From contig JAJDCP010000076.1 of the NCBI GenBank assembly GCA_029260765.1, forward strand, positions 1 through 64,000: a DNA stretch of 64,000 bases, given 5' to 3'. How positions within the stretch are numbered: position 1 is the stretch's first letter; each line of letters begins with the position of its first letter. Position numbers and translations under genes: made by a program. This DNA is from Planctomycetota bacterium (GTDB lineage: Bacteria; Planctomycetota; J058; JAJDCP01). The notes under the pieces are model-generated. The model was not told the origin of the DNA and searched no databases. It was given only the letters and a program-made list of their open reading frames with translations. Shown piece after piece: positions 34,977 to 43,782 of the stretch.

Positions 34977-37280
34977 ATGCAGTGCCCAACTCTTCAGATC
35001 GTAACCGGACAGAGCAAGGGTCACACCGTGCCTCTGGCCGAACCCGTCGTCGTGGGCCGCCGTCCTGACGCCGGGCTCAGCCTGCAGGATGCGGGCATCT
35101 CCTGGAACCATGCGCGCATCGAACCGAAGGCCGACGAACTTTGGATCGCCGACCTCGGCAGCGCCAACGGCACCTTCCTCAACGGCAAACGGGTGCCCCC
35201 CAACCAGTGGACGTTCCTGCCGATGAACGCCGAGCTGGCGTTCGCCAACGTCAGAGTGCGGGTCAAGGCGGCGGACACACCTCCTCAACCAGCCCCTGCA
35301 GAGGTCGACTTCGGTCCTCCTTCCTCAGCCAGGCTTCGCATGCAGCTGTCGATGAACGACGACGCACCGCCGACGATGCAGCTGCGGGCTCTTGAGGACC
35401 CCAACGCCCCTACCCGCCGAGCGGCTCCGTCGAAGCGCGGTGACGACGCCACGCAGCCGGACTTCACCCCGCCGACCATCGGCGGTCTCACAACGGCCCG
35501 CGTCCCGACGCCCACCAACAAGACCCCGTTGGTGCCTATGGGTAGCGACTCCAGTCGGCTCAAGGGGCGTTTTGCGGGGTACCAGCATTGCACAGGATGC
35601 GGGCACACGAACCCACCTCTGATCGGCTTCTGCATGAAGTGTGGGCTGGAGATCTCGGCCTCCTCGCGTTCCCAGAAACCCGCCGTGAACCCGGCTACGG
35701 CACGGGCCTCCAAGCCCGAGGCTGCCGCCACACTGACCAACCGCAACACCATCAGGACCCACAACCCGTTCGCGACTTTCCTGGGACGCACGATTTCGGG
35801 CTACCGCATCGAGAAGAAGCTCGGGCGCGGCGCCTACGGCATGGTCTTCGAGGCGACCCAGGTCAAGCTCAAACGCGTGGTAGCGATCAAGGTGCTGCCG
35901 CCGGTGCTCTCCAATGACGCTGAGGTCATCAAGCGTTTTGAGAACGAGGCGCAGGTGGTCGCGCGCATCGAGCACCCCAACATCGTCTCGGTGTACGACA
36001 TGTTCGAGGCACAGGGGCTGTTCTGCATCGCGATGGCCCATGTTCCGGGCGGGTCCCTCAAGGATCTGATCGTTCGTGATGGCACGTTTGCTGAGGAGCA
36101 CGCAGCGCGCATCGCTTACGAGACGGCGCTGGGGTTGTGGGCTGCTTATGAGAAGGGCATCGTGCATCGGGACATCAAGCCCGAAAACCTGCTCTTGACC
36201 GAAAAGGGCCGTGTCAACATCGTCGACTTTGGCCTCGCCAAAGCCGCTGAGCTCTCCGAAGGATTGACCAACGCGGGCGCCTTTATGGGTACTCCCGCAT
36301 ACATGTCCCCAGAGCAATGGCGTGACAGCGCGGAGTCGGATCATCGCAGCGATCTCTATTCGTTGGGCGTGACCCTCTTCCAAATGCTCGCCGGTCGCCC
36401 TCCGTTCGAAGGACCGACGACACCCGCTTTCGTAGAGCAACACGTGTTGCACGACCCGCCACGGCTCCAGGAGCTGCGGCCCGACCTGACGGCAGACATG
36501 TGCCGCATCGTGCATCGGCTGCTCGAGAAGAACCCGGACGAACGTTTCCAGACCGGGGCCGAGGTGGCCGAAGCGCTCAGGCCCTTGATCGAAGTGCTAC
36601 CCCTGAGCGGTACAGCACATCGTGTCCCGCGCGTGCCTTCGGCAGAGATTCCCCGACCGCGAGCGCGTCCACCCGGGGCCGCGGCGTTGGCCTCGCCTCC
36701 AACCGGCCGCACGACCCGCCTGTTGTTCTTGCTGGGAGCGGTGGTCGGATTGGTCTGGGCCGGTTGGTGGTTTGGCCTGTTGTCCGCGCAAAAAGCCCAG
36801 GGGTTCATGCATCCCAAACCCCATGCCTGGCTCCCGGCGTGCAACACAGACGTGATCGTGCAGGCTGGGGACTTTCCCGCCATCGCAGCCACAATCAACG
36901 GCCTGCCCGCCTCCAGCGCCGGTGAGGGCTTGTTCAGTGCACACGTGCGTTTGCAAGGCACGGAGGGGCAGGCAGAGAGCATCCGTTGTGTGCTGCGGGC
37001 CGCCGATGGAACGGAGCAGACTCTTGCAATCCCGGTCTATGTGGACCTGACTCCGCCCCAGGTGCAGGCAACGATCGAGTCCGACGAGGGCACCAAGCTG
37101 CTGGTGGCGGTGAGCGCCAACGAACCCCCGTCTCGCATTCTGATCAACGGCCGGCTCACCAGCTCTGAGCCACAGCCGGTGCAGACGGTGGCCATCACCC
37201 TGGCTGAAGATGTCCGTGAGCTCGAGATCGTGTTCTTCGACCGTGCCGGCCACTCCGACACACTCCACGTAGCGCGCTGA
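34977..37280 (+). CDS. FHA / zinc ribbon / Ser-Thr kinase / TM receptor-like protein
   Basis: A 767-residue protein. The FHA domain covers ~5-95 (GISWNHARIEP, SANGTFLNGKRV). A Pro/Thr-rich linker follows. Next is a zinc ribbon CTGCGHTNPPLIGFCMKCG near residue 204, then a complete Hanks kinase (~272-535) with LGRGAYGMVFEAT, VAIKVL, VHRDIKPENLLL, VDFGLAK, MSPEQW. A membrane helix at ~581-602 (LLFLLGAVVGLVWAGWWF) is followed by a 165-residue exterior beta-rich domain (VQATIESDEGTKLLVAVSANEPPS). The layout is that of a receptor kinase that senses outside and is read by FHA inside. The start could be TTG 34974 or ATG 34977; the ribosome site is weak. It shares FHA and kinase style with the protein at 29805 but differs in its middle module. 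Confidence 0.94.
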   Translation: MQCPTLQIVTGQSKGHTVPLAEPVVVGRRPDAGLSLQDAGISWNHARIEPKADELWIADLGSANGTFLNGKRVPPNQWTFLPMNAELAFANVRVRVKAADTPPQPAPAEVDFGPPSSARLRMQLSMNDDAPPTMQLRALEDPNAPTRRAAPSKRGDDATQPDFTPPTIGGLTTARVPTPTNKTPLVPMGSDSSRLKGRFAGYQHCTGCGHTNPPLIGFCMKCGLEISASSRSQKPAVNPATARASKPEAAATLTNRNTIRTHNPFATFLGRTISGYRIEKKLGRGAYGMVFEATQVKLKRVVAIKVLPPVLSNDAEVIKRFENEAQVVARIEHPNIVSVYDMFEAQGLFCIAMAHVPGGSLKDLIVRDGTFAEEHAARIAYETALGLWAAYEKGIVHRDIKPENLLLTEKGRVNIVDFGLAKAAELSEGLTNAGAFMGTPAYMSPEQWRDSAESDHRSDLYSLGVTLFQMLAGRPPFEGPTTPAFVEQHVLHDPPRLQELRPDLTADMCRIVHRLLEKNPDERFQTGAEVAEALRPLIEVLPLSGTAHRVPRVPSAEIPRPRARPPGAAALASPPTGRTTRLLFLLGAVVGLVWAGWWFGLLSAQKAQGFMHPKPHAWLPACNTDVIVQAGDFPAIAATINGLPASSAGEGLFSAHVRLQGTEGQAESIRCVLRAADGTEQTLAIPVYVDLTPPQVQATIESDEGTKLLVAVSANEPPSRILINGRLTSSEPQPVQTVAITLAEDVRELEIVFFDRAGHSDTLHVAR

Positions 37281-37282
37281 GG

Positions 37283-38089
37283 TCACGGCAGGCCCGCGAG
37301 CATCTCGGGCAGAACCTCTCCCGCACGGCCGGCAAAATGGTAATCGACCAGCCCGGTCGCTGGGGTGGTCTCGAGATTGACCTCGGCGATACACGCGCCG
37401 TGCTGACGCGCGAGGGGGATGACCGCTGCGGCGGGATACACGACGGCGGACGTCCCGACCACCAGCAACAATGAGCAGGCTTCCACAGCGCGTTGCGCGG
37501 CTCGCAGAATGCGCGCGTCCAGACCTTCCCCGAACCAGACCACGTGGGGCCGCAGGATTCCCCCGCAGCTGCAATGAGGAAGATCTGCTTCGGAGAAACG
37601 GCGCTGTGGGGCGTCGATGTCTGGAGAGCCGCTGCCCTCGTAGGCGCTGGTGATCGGGACCTGACGGTTCTCCTCAACCTCTCCACATGCGAGACAGCGT
37701 ACCAACCACAAGGAACCATGCAGCCGCAGGACAGCCTGGGAGCCCGCAGCGAAGTGCAGATCATCGATGTTCTGCGTCACCAGGTCGAATCTGCGTCCGG
37801 CAGCGGTCCAGCGTTGCTCAAGGCCTGCCAACGCCTTGTGGGCCGGATTGGGGGCCTTGTCTCCCATCAACGTGCGCCGGTAGTTGTAGAACTCCCAGAC
37901 CAGACCCGCGTCGCGCTGCCATGCCTGCGGCGTGGCCAGATCGGTGGCCGCATAGCGCCGCCAGAGCCCACCCGCCCCCCGAAAGGTCGGGATGCCCGAC
38001 TCGGCCGACACGCCAGCGCCTGTCAGGACGACGACATTCTGGGCCTCAGCAAGTCTCTTGCGGAAGCTCTCGAGCTGCGCACGATGCAT
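37283..38089 (-). CDS. cobB: Sir2-family NAD-dependent protein deacylase, class III-like
   Basis: A 268-residue sirtuin that removes acyl groups from lysine using NAD. Visible motifs are GAGVSAESGIPTFRG (24-38), TQNID (105-109), the catalytic His at 124 in LRLHGS, and four zinc cysteines at 132, 135, 173 and 175. The segment WEFYNYRR has Tyr68 and Arg71 in the Y-x-x-R arrangement that recognises succinyl/malonyl/glutaryl lysine in SIRT5 and class III sirtuins. Desuccinylase activity is therefore predicted alongside deacetylation. It is transcribed divergently from the TPR gene, across a 90-base gap. The symbol follows the bacterial orthologue name. Confidence 0.95.
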   Translation of the reverse strand: MHRAQLESFRKRLAEAQNVVVLTGAGVSAESGIPTFRGAGGLWRRYAATDLATPQAWQRDAGLVWEFYNYRRTLMGDKAPNPAHKALAGLEQRWTAAGRRFDLVTQNIDDLHFAAGSQAVLRLHGSLWLVRCLACGEVEENRQVPITSAYEGSGSPDIDAPQRRFSEADLPHCSCGGILRPHVVWFGEGLDARILRAAQRAVEACSLLLVVGTSAVVYPAAAVIPLARQHGACIAEVNLETTPATGLVDYHFAGRAGEVLPEMLAGLP

Positions 38090-38127
38090 GGCAACTGTCC
38101 CTTGTGGATTGTGTAGACCTGTGTGAC

Positions 38128-38135
38128 ACTATACA
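38128..38135. promoter_or_regulatory. Possible overlapping divergent -10 elements
   Basis: ACTATACA reads TATACA on the plus strand (38130-38135, 45 bases before the TPR start) and TATAGT on the minus strand (38128-38133, 39 bases before the sirtuin start). Opposed promoters could share this core and exclude each other. No consensus -35 is seen for either direction, so this is tentative. Confidence 0.3.
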
Positions 38136-38179
38136 AGTTGCCCCCACGAAGGGCGGCCCGCCTGGCTACGGGACATACG

Positions 38180-39751
38180 ATGGCTCTGATCCGCCCCGAA
38201 GACGCCGATGAAAATGTCTGGCTCCGTTACTGGAAGCTCGGCATCGATGCCCACCAACAAGGTGAGCTGGCAGTCGCTGAACGGCTACTGCGCGCCGGAG
38301 TGCTCGAAGCCGAGGCACTGGGACCCAACGACCCTCGCCTGGCCTCAAGCCTCAGTGTACTCGCCGATGTTCTGCGCGAGCAGTCCCGCTTCGGCGAGAC
38401 CGAACCGCTGCTCGAACGGGCGATGAAGATCTACGAGCAACACTTCGGGGAATCCCATCCCAGCACCGTCGAGGTCATCCAGCAGCTGTCCACGGTCTAC
38501 GAGGCAGTGGGTCGGTACGCGCGCGCCGAAGATCTGGAGAAGCGGCTGCTGGCGATCGAGGAACAGACCGTGGGCAACCAGGCCCCCGAAGTGGCGAGCA
38601 CTCTCAACCGCCTGGCTTCCCTCTGCAGCCACCAGAACAAGCTGGCACAGGCTGAACAGTACTACCACCTTTCCCTGACGATCAATGAATCTGCCCTGGG
38701 CCCACAGCACGCAGACGTCGGGCGCACGTTGAGCAACCTCGCGAGTGTGCGGATGGCACAGGGAAAGGCCGCGGAGGCAGAGTCGCTGTTACGGCGCGCA
38801 TTGAAGATCCTCGAGACCGCTGTCGGCGCGGACAGCTCGGAAGTGGGGCAGGTGACCGAGGCCCTGGGGGCCGCCATCCGTGCGACAGACCCTGCCTGGG
38901 TGGGATTGTTCGAAGCCACGCCGCCGAGTCTGCCCACCAACGAGCTCGCGACTTCGGCAGAGCGTTTCGTCGGAGCCTTTGACGACACCGACGAGACGAT
39001 CAGTGTCGAGGGAGACGTCTTCGAAGACGTGCTGAACGAAGCGCATAAGGCATTCGACAGCAACGACTTCGGTCGCGCTGAACGCAAGTACAGGCTCGCG
39101 GTCTCGATTCTCGAACGCTCCGGCCAGCGCGACGCCCAGCTGGCGTACTGCCACCTGAATCTGGGACGCGTGCTCGGTGCCCGCGGTTGCGAGCCAGAGA
39201 TCATCAAGCCGCCCGTCAAAGAAGCGCTGCGCATCGCTGAGAGTCTCGACAACGAACACCCGGTCGTGGCCTCCTGCTGTGTGACACTGGCGACTCTCGC
39301 CTTCATGGCCCAGGACTACAACCGAGCGAAGAAGTACTCGAAACGCGCCATCCCGATCCTGACCCAGGTGCACGGCAAAGACCACGCCCGGGTCGGAATC
39401 GCCCTGTGCGACCTCGCGGGCGCATACAGGCAACTCAAGAAGTTCGATGAAGCCTACGCCCACTATCTGCGCGCCCTGATCGTGTTGCGCAAGCAAGGGC
39501 AACCCCCCGAGCTACTCGAGGCGATCCACGGCTGCGCCCAGACCTGCAGCGCCCAGAGGAAACACGAGGAGGCAGAGGGCCTCTACCGCGAAACCGTGGA
39601 GATGCTCGAGCAGCTCTATGGCATCGACCATGCTGAGCTGGTCGAACCCCTGCGCGAATACAGCGCTGTGCTCAGCGCGCTGGGCAGGCGGGCTGAAGCC
39701 ACACAGCTGGCCGAGCGCGCGGTGAGTCTGGCCGCAAAGGCTGATGGTTGA
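38180..39751 (+). CDS. Kinesin-light-chain-type TPR protein
   Basis: A 523-residue cytoplasmic protein made of about eight to ten 42-residue TPR_12 repeats of the kinesin light chain type, with the pattern HP-x-V-A-x-x-L-x-x-LA. Examples are GESHPSTVEVIQQLSTVYEA, GPQHADVGRTLSNLASVRMA and GKDHARVGIALCDLAGAYRQ. An acidic spacer (~265-300, FDDTDETISVEGDVFEDV) separates two repeat arrays. There is no signal peptide or membrane helix. The start at 38180 was chosen because an upstream in-frame start would sit on the predicted promoter core. These proteins usually serve as protein-interaction platforms, and its place among kinases suggests a scaffold role. Confidence 0.9.
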   Translation: MALIRPEDADENVWLRYWKLGIDAHQQGELAVAERLLRAGVLEAEALGPNDPRLASSLSVLADVLREQSRFGETEPLLERAMKIYEQHFGESHPSTVEVIQQLSTVYEAVGRYARAEDLEKRLLAIEEQTVGNQAPEVASTLNRLASLCSHQNKLAQAEQYYHLSLTINESALGPQHADVGRTLSNLASVRMAQGKAAEAESLLRRALKILETAVGADSSEVGQVTEALGAAIRATDPAWVGLFEATPPSLPTNELATSAERFVGAFDDTDETISVEGDVFEDVLNEAHKAFDSNDFGRAERKYRLAVSILERSGQRDAQLAYCHLNLGRVLGARGCEPEIIKPPVKEALRIAESLDNEHPVVASCCVTLATLAFMAQDYNRAKKYSKRAIPILTQVHGKDHARVGIALCDLAGAYRQLKKFDEAYAHYLRALIVLRKQGQPPELLEAIHGCAQTCSAQRKHEEAEGLYRETVEMLEQLYGIDHAELVEPLREYSAVLSALGRRAEATQLAERAVSLAAKADG

Positions 39752-39787
39752 GAAAGGTCTCCCGGGTCGGCGGGCGGGTGCTGCTGG

Positions 39788-40222
39788 CTACTCTGTCTCC
39801 CCCAACGCCGCCTCCCAGGCCGTCAGCTCTTCGACCAGCGGCAGGCCCGTGATGGTGCTGAGGGCCTCGGCCATACTGCGACGGGTCTCATCGCGCAATG
39901 CGTCCGGATTGTGCACCCGCACCGTGCGTGTCAGAGCCAAGGGCAAGGGCAACGCGGCGCCGATCTCCGCCAGATCGAGCTCAGGCGTGTCGACCAGGCG
40001 CCAACTCGCGAGAAGCTCGCGGCACAACCTCAGTCGCTCACCGGCCGCCGCTGCCTGTGCATCGCGCATCGCATCCACACATGCACTGCGCGCGTGGCGA
40101 TGGACCTCTTCAGCCACCATCCGGCGCGCGCGGAAGTGCGCGTAGCCGATCCCGAATACCAGCCCGAGAGGAACCAGGAGCACCGCCAGCCAGCCAATCC
40201 AGCTCTGTCGCTTGTCACTCAT
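39788..40222 (-). CDS. Small single-span membrane protein, unknown
   Basis: A 144-residue protein with a membrane helix at about residues 9-28 (WLAVLLVPLGLVFGIGYAHF) and an alpha-helical exterior or periplasmic domain rich in Ala, Arg and Leu. GAGGGG precedes the ATG. The ATG overlaps the stop of the SixA gene by one base (TGATG), so the two are translationally coupled. No family is recognised. Confidence 0.82.
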   Translation of the reverse strand: MSDKRQSWIGWLAVLLVPLGLVFGIGYAHFRARRMVAEEVHRHARSACVDAMRDAQAAAAGERLRLCRELLASWRLVDTPELDLAEIGAALPLPLALTRTVRVHNPDALRDETRRSMAEALSTITGLPLVEELTAWEAALGETE

Positions 40223-40713
40223 CAAGCCCCTCTTCGGTGTGCACGGAGTTGTCCGTTGAGGTGCCAGCACCCGTCCAGAGCCAGAGCCTCCGACCAACTC
40301 GCCGCCTCCAACTCGAGCAGCGCGGCCGCTGCCGGCGACAGGCCGAGCTGCACTCCGGACAACTCGCTGGCCATCTGCTGCCAGCCAGGATTGTGTCCCA
40401 GGACCAGCAAGCAGCCCAGTTGCGGCGACAAGCCATCACAATACGGAAACAGCTCGCTTCGGCCCGCCAGATACAACTCGTGCTGAAATTGGGCAGCGAT
40501 GTCTGCCGTGAACCCTTGCGCCATCGCCTCCCAGGTCTGCCTGGTACGCAGCGCATCGCTGGACACAACGCGCTGAGGCTGCCACCCGCGACGCAGCAGC
40601 GCAGCTGCGACCTCGCGAGCTTGTTGCTGCCCTCGTAGGGTGAGAGGACGCTGGTGGTCATCACGGGCAGTGCCCGCCTCCGCATGACGCATCACGATCA
40701 GACGGCGAAGCAT
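40222..40713 (-). CDS. sixA: SixA-type phosphohistidine phosphatase
   Basis: A 163-residue histidine phosphatase. The catalytic RHG-type motif is MRHAEAG with nucleophile His10. The second half has SSDALRTRQTW and the second active-site histidine in LGHNPGW. SixA proteins remove phosphate from phosphohistidine in phosphotransfer proteins or the PTS. In this window it lies among Ser/Thr kinases but also within reach of a histidine kinase gene 12 kb away. GGAG lies seven bases before the ATG. It is coupled to the small membrane protein downstream. Confidence 0.93.
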   Translation of the reverse strand: MLRRLIVMRHAEAGTARDDHQRPLTLRGQQQAREVAAALLRRGWQPQRVVSSDALRTRQTWEAMAQGFTADIAAQFQHELYLAGRSELFPYCDGLSPQLGCLLVLGHNPGWQQMASELSGVQLGLSPAAAALLELEAASWSEALALDGCWHLNGQLRAHRRGA

Positions 40714-40777
40714 GGGGGACTCCGGGCTTTAGATCCAGCGAGCAGGACGGCAGACCTCTGCCTGATGAACGCTCGCG

Positions 40778-41866
40778 TTATTGTGCGTTCAGGCCCCAGC
40801 CTTGTGCGAAAGAATAATTCCATGAGCTGGTCTCGAGCAGCTCTTCGGGATGGTTGAGCTCTTTGACCTTGCAGCGCACCACAGCCGCGCGCAGGTCGCC
40901 CGCCATTTCGATGGAGATGCTCGACTTGCGGTACGACTTGAGCATGCTCGCCGCGGCACCCCACTCATCACGCAGCTCCGCCAGCTTGGCAAGGGACACG
41001 CCCGCATCGCACGCCTCGCAGTCCTGCAGGCCATCGCCTTCACAGCGCGGACAGCGTGGCCGCGCCCCCTGTCCGCCGCCTGCCTCGAGGCCTAGATCAA
41101 CCGTCACCAGATACCCCCGCCCGTTGCAGCCTCCGCAACGATGCTCGCCATCTGCGCCGCAGTCGTGGCATTTGAGCAGCTTGCGCTGGTAGAGCCAGCG
41201 ACGCACGCGGTCTTGCAGCTCTTCCTCGAGATCTTCGCGGCTGCGTTGCGGAGTCGGCTCCGTGGCCAGCTCAGGCTGCACGGGCTCGTCTTCCCACGCG
41301 GCAGCTTCGGGAACAGGCACTGCTTCGGGAACAGGCACTGCTACGGGCGCCTCGGCCACCCATTCCCCCTCGGGAGGCTCGGGCTCGGAGACAGCAGGCT
41401 GAGCGCTGGGCTCTGCCACGGCTGGCTCGGCCACAGCGGGCAGAGCCGGCTCGGGCTCGACATCGAGCACACGCAAGACAGTCTCGTCGGGCTCAGCTTC
41501 GGCGGGCGGCCGGTGGTTCCGCTGCGGAAGCTCAGGCAGAGCCGTCTCGCGCGCCAGCTCGACCAGGATCTGCGGCTCAGCGCGCGGCTGGGGCGGAACC
41601 TGCCTGGGCGTTTGGGGCGCCGCCCGCGCCAACACAGGCAACTCCAGGGGTCGATGCCCCAGCAGGGCAACCAGACAGCCGGCGCACAGGCTGATTCCCA
41701 CGAGCCAGACGGTTGCTCCCGCTGGGAGCCGCGCCCGCCAGCGTAGAGGCCGCACCCGCCAGGCGATGAAGAAACGCCACACGCCGGCGACAGCCGTCAG
41801 ACCCAAGACCAACAGCAGGACGCCGAGCCGTCCTGGGCTGAGTGTCTGTGCTTCGGCCAGCAACAT
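40778..41866 (-). CDS. Membrane protein with DnaJ-type zinc motifs
   Basis: A 362-residue protein. Two membrane helices lie near the N-terminus (~13-35 and ~46-70). A long Pro/Glu/Ala/Val linker follows (~85-215), including a tandem VPEA run, then a basic helix. A cysteine-rich region of DnaJ type starts at residue 233: CHDC, CGGCNGRG, CPRCEGDG and CEACDAG, four CxxC pairs ordered as in the DnaJ zinc domain. There is no J-domain. The C-terminal ~75 residues form a small folded segment. Such domains bind unfolded protein or mediate zinc-dependent contacts. GGGGAG lies six bases before the ATG. It is divergent from the PDZ/thioredoxin-fold operon. Confidence 0.85.
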   Translation of the reverse strand: MLLAEAQTLSPGRLGVLLLVLGLTAVAGVWRFFIAWRVRPLRWRARLPAGATVWLVGISLCAGCLVALLGHRPLELPVLARAAPQTPRQVPPQPRAEPQILVELARETALPELPQRNHRPPAEAEPDETVLRVLDVEPEPALPAVAEPAVAEPSAQPAVSEPEPPEGEWVAEAPVAVPVPEAVPVPEAAAWEDEPVQPELATEPTPQRSREDLEEELQDRVRRWLYQRKLLKCHDCGADGEHRCGGCNGRGYLVTVDLGLEAGGGQGARPRCPRCEGDGLQDCEACDAGVSLAKLAELRDEWGAAASMLKSYRKSSISIEMAGDLRAAVVRCKVKELNHPEELLETSSWNYSFAQGWGLNAQ

Positions 41867-42088
41867 CGCGTGCTCCCCAGTGTCCAGTTGACATTATTGT
41901 CCCGCGCGGCTCGCCTCAGCATGTCATCAAAGTGTCCGTTTTTCAGCCGTGCGTCTTCCCTGCGCTCAGCCGGGCCGACGAGTACTCCGGACTGGCATCA
42001 GCGAAAGGTTTGACCGTATAGTAGGGCGATTGCAATCTTGGAGCGAGCCAGGGGCCCAAGCCCCCCAAGCAGATCGCGAGGAGAACTG

Positions 42089-42940
42089 ATGCCGAAGAGA
42101 CACCTGGTCTTCGGATTCCTGTTGTGCTACGCCGCCGCGGTGAGCGCCCAGCAGGAGGACCACGCATTCATGGGCGTCACAGGCCACAGCCTGAACGCCG
42201 AGGAAGCGCAGGCGCTGGGCGTACCCGGCGGGGCGCAGATCGACTACATCTATCCTGGCGGCGCTGCCGACCAGGCGGGTCTGCTACGCAGCGACGTGAT
42301 TGTCAGCTGCCAGGGAGAGCCGCTGGTCCATTTTGGTCAGATGGCACGCCACATCTTCGCCCTGCAACCAGGCGCCACGGTGCAGGTGGGATTGCTGCGT
42401 GCAGGCGAGTCGATCGAGCTTGAGGTCGAGCTCGGCTCGTTCCAGTCCTTCAATGCGCGGATCGGTTTTCCGGCCCCTCCGCTGCGGGTCGACAGTTGGA
42501 TCGGAGAAGAGCTCACCCTGGCGGAATTGCGCGGCGAGGTCGTGGTGGTTGTCTTCTGGTCGATGCAGTCGATTCTGTGGAAGATCTCTGCCGGGCAGTA
42601 CGACAAGCTGGCGACCGAATATGGTGAGCGTGTCCGCTTCATCGGTGTTCATGTTGCCAACGAGCAATTCGACAAGCAAACACCGGAGGCCATCGCAGCC
42701 TACCTCGAAAAGACCCCTTTCAAGGGCGCCGTCGCCCTGGCCAGCGGGAAGCTCAACGCGCCCCCCGACCAGCCGAAGGGCTATCCACTGGTGCAACAGG
42801 ACTTCATCTTCGAGCGTCTGCCCGCGGTCGCCGCAATCGACCGCGACGGGAATTTCGCCTACCGGGGCGAAGGCAGCTCCTCTCTCTCCGAGGTGCGCGC
42901 TGCGCTCGACGTGCTCTTGAGCGGGGAGGATTCGCCATGA
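42089..42940 (+). CDS. Secreted PDZ plus thioredoxin-fold protein without redox cysteines (paralog 1)
   Basis: A 283-residue exported protein (signal MPKRHLVFGFLLCYAAAVSA) with GAGGAG upstream of the ATG. Residues ~25-120 form a PDZ domain (IDYIYPGGAADQAGLLRSDVIVSCQG). Residues ~135-280 resemble an AhpC/TlpA thioredoxin fold (LRGEVVVVVFWSM). Where TlpA has WCxxC it reads FWSMQSILWK, so it has no disulfide chemistry. The stop overlaps the next start (ATGA). TATAGT at 42017-42022 is a candidate -10 box. It is probably a periplasmic binding or chaperone-like module. Confidence 0.87.
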   Translation: MPKRHLVFGFLLCYAAAVSAQQEDHAFMGVTGHSLNAEEAQALGVPGGAQIDYIYPGGAADQAGLLRSDVIVSCQGEPLVHFGQMARHIFALQPGATVQVGLLRAGESIELEVELGSFQSFNARIGFPAPPLRVDSWIGEELTLAELRGEVVVVVFWSMQSILWKISAGQYDKLATEYGERVRFIGVHVANEQFDKQTPEAIAAYLEKTPFKGAVALASGKLNAPPDQPKGYPLVQQDFIFERLPAVAAIDRDGNFAYRGEGSSSLSEVRAALDVLLSGEDSP

Positions 42941-43782
42941 GGACCATCACTATCGGCCTGCTATTGCTGTGCGGATGGGCCAGCGCGCAAGAGATGGAGC
43001 CGGTCGCCGTCTACGGCTTTGTCGGCCATACGCTGTTCCCCGATGAAGCGGCCGCCATGGGACTGTACAGTGGCGTCATCGTCAACCAGCTCTCCGACCG
43101 CAGCACTGCCAGCGAGGCAGGTCTGCTCCGAGACGATGTGGTGATCGAGGCCGCCGGCACCACGGTCATCGCATGGGAGCAGCTGGGGCAGCTGATCATC
43201 GCGACGGGGATCGGCAATCAACTCGAGGTTGTCGTGCTGCGCAACGGCGAACGCGTCGAGCTCTCCTGGCGCGTCCAGGACAACTTTGAGTACAGCGACG
43301 GCATCGGTTCTCCGATGCTGCCGCTGCGGGTAGACAGCTGGACGAAGGAAGCCGTCACGGTTGAGAGCCTGCAGGGCAAGGTGACCGTGGTGATGTTCTG
43401 GTGGAAAGCCCTCGATAGCGCGGCAGAGGTGGTCAGCATGTGCAAGGAATGGCACGACTCCCTCGCCGACAAGGGCCTGGTGGTCGTGCCGATCCACGTG
43501 GTCTTCCGCGACTTTGCGATCCACACGCCCGAGGCGGTAGCCACCTATCTCGCGGAGCTCGACCTGCCGATGTCGGTCGGTGCCTCCAGTGGTGGGCACC
43601 TGGCGCGTCCAGGCGAGGAGATGTCGCCTCCTCTGGTGATCACCGATTGGCAGCTGTCGAGTGTGCCCACCATCATTCTGCTCGACAAACAGGGTCTGAT
43701 CCGCGGCAACTTCATCTTCGCTGGCCAGGAAGGCTTCAAGGAAGGGGTCGGCGGAGCCATTGAAGAGCTGGTAGCAGAATGA
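42937..43782 (+). CDS. Secreted PDZ plus thioredoxin-fold protein without redox cysteines (paralog 2)
   Basis: A 281-residue paralog of the preceding protein, with signal MRTITIGLLLLCGWASAQ. The PDZ segment is VIVNQLSDRSTASEAGLLRDDVVIEAAG. The thioredoxin-like half reads VTVVMFWWKALDSAAEV at the active-site loop, again with no CxxC. Both paralogs keep the LPLRVDSW linker between domains. The gene is coupled by ATGA overlap to its paralog upstream and to the next gene downstream. The tandem copies suggest partners that form a heterodimer or bind different clients. Confidence 0.87.
   Translation: MRTITIGLLLLCGWASAQEMEPVAVYGFVGHTLFPDEAAAMGLYSGVIVNQLSDRSTASEAGLLRDDVVIEAAGTTVIAWEQLGQLIIATGIGNQLEVVVLRNGERVELSWRVQDNFEYSDGIGSPMLPLRVDSWTKEAVTVESLQGKVTVVMFWWKALDSAAEVVSMCKEWHDSLADKGLVVVPIHVVFRDFAIHTPEAVATYLAELDLPMSVGASSGGHLARPGEEMSPPLVITDWQLSSVPTIILLDKQGLIRGNFIFAGQEGFKEGVGGAIEELVAE

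Noticed and set aside
41300..41345. Tandem TCGGGAACAGGCACTGCT repeat
   Set aside because: It lies inside the coding sequence of the zinc-motif membrane protein and simply encodes a repeated VPEA linker.
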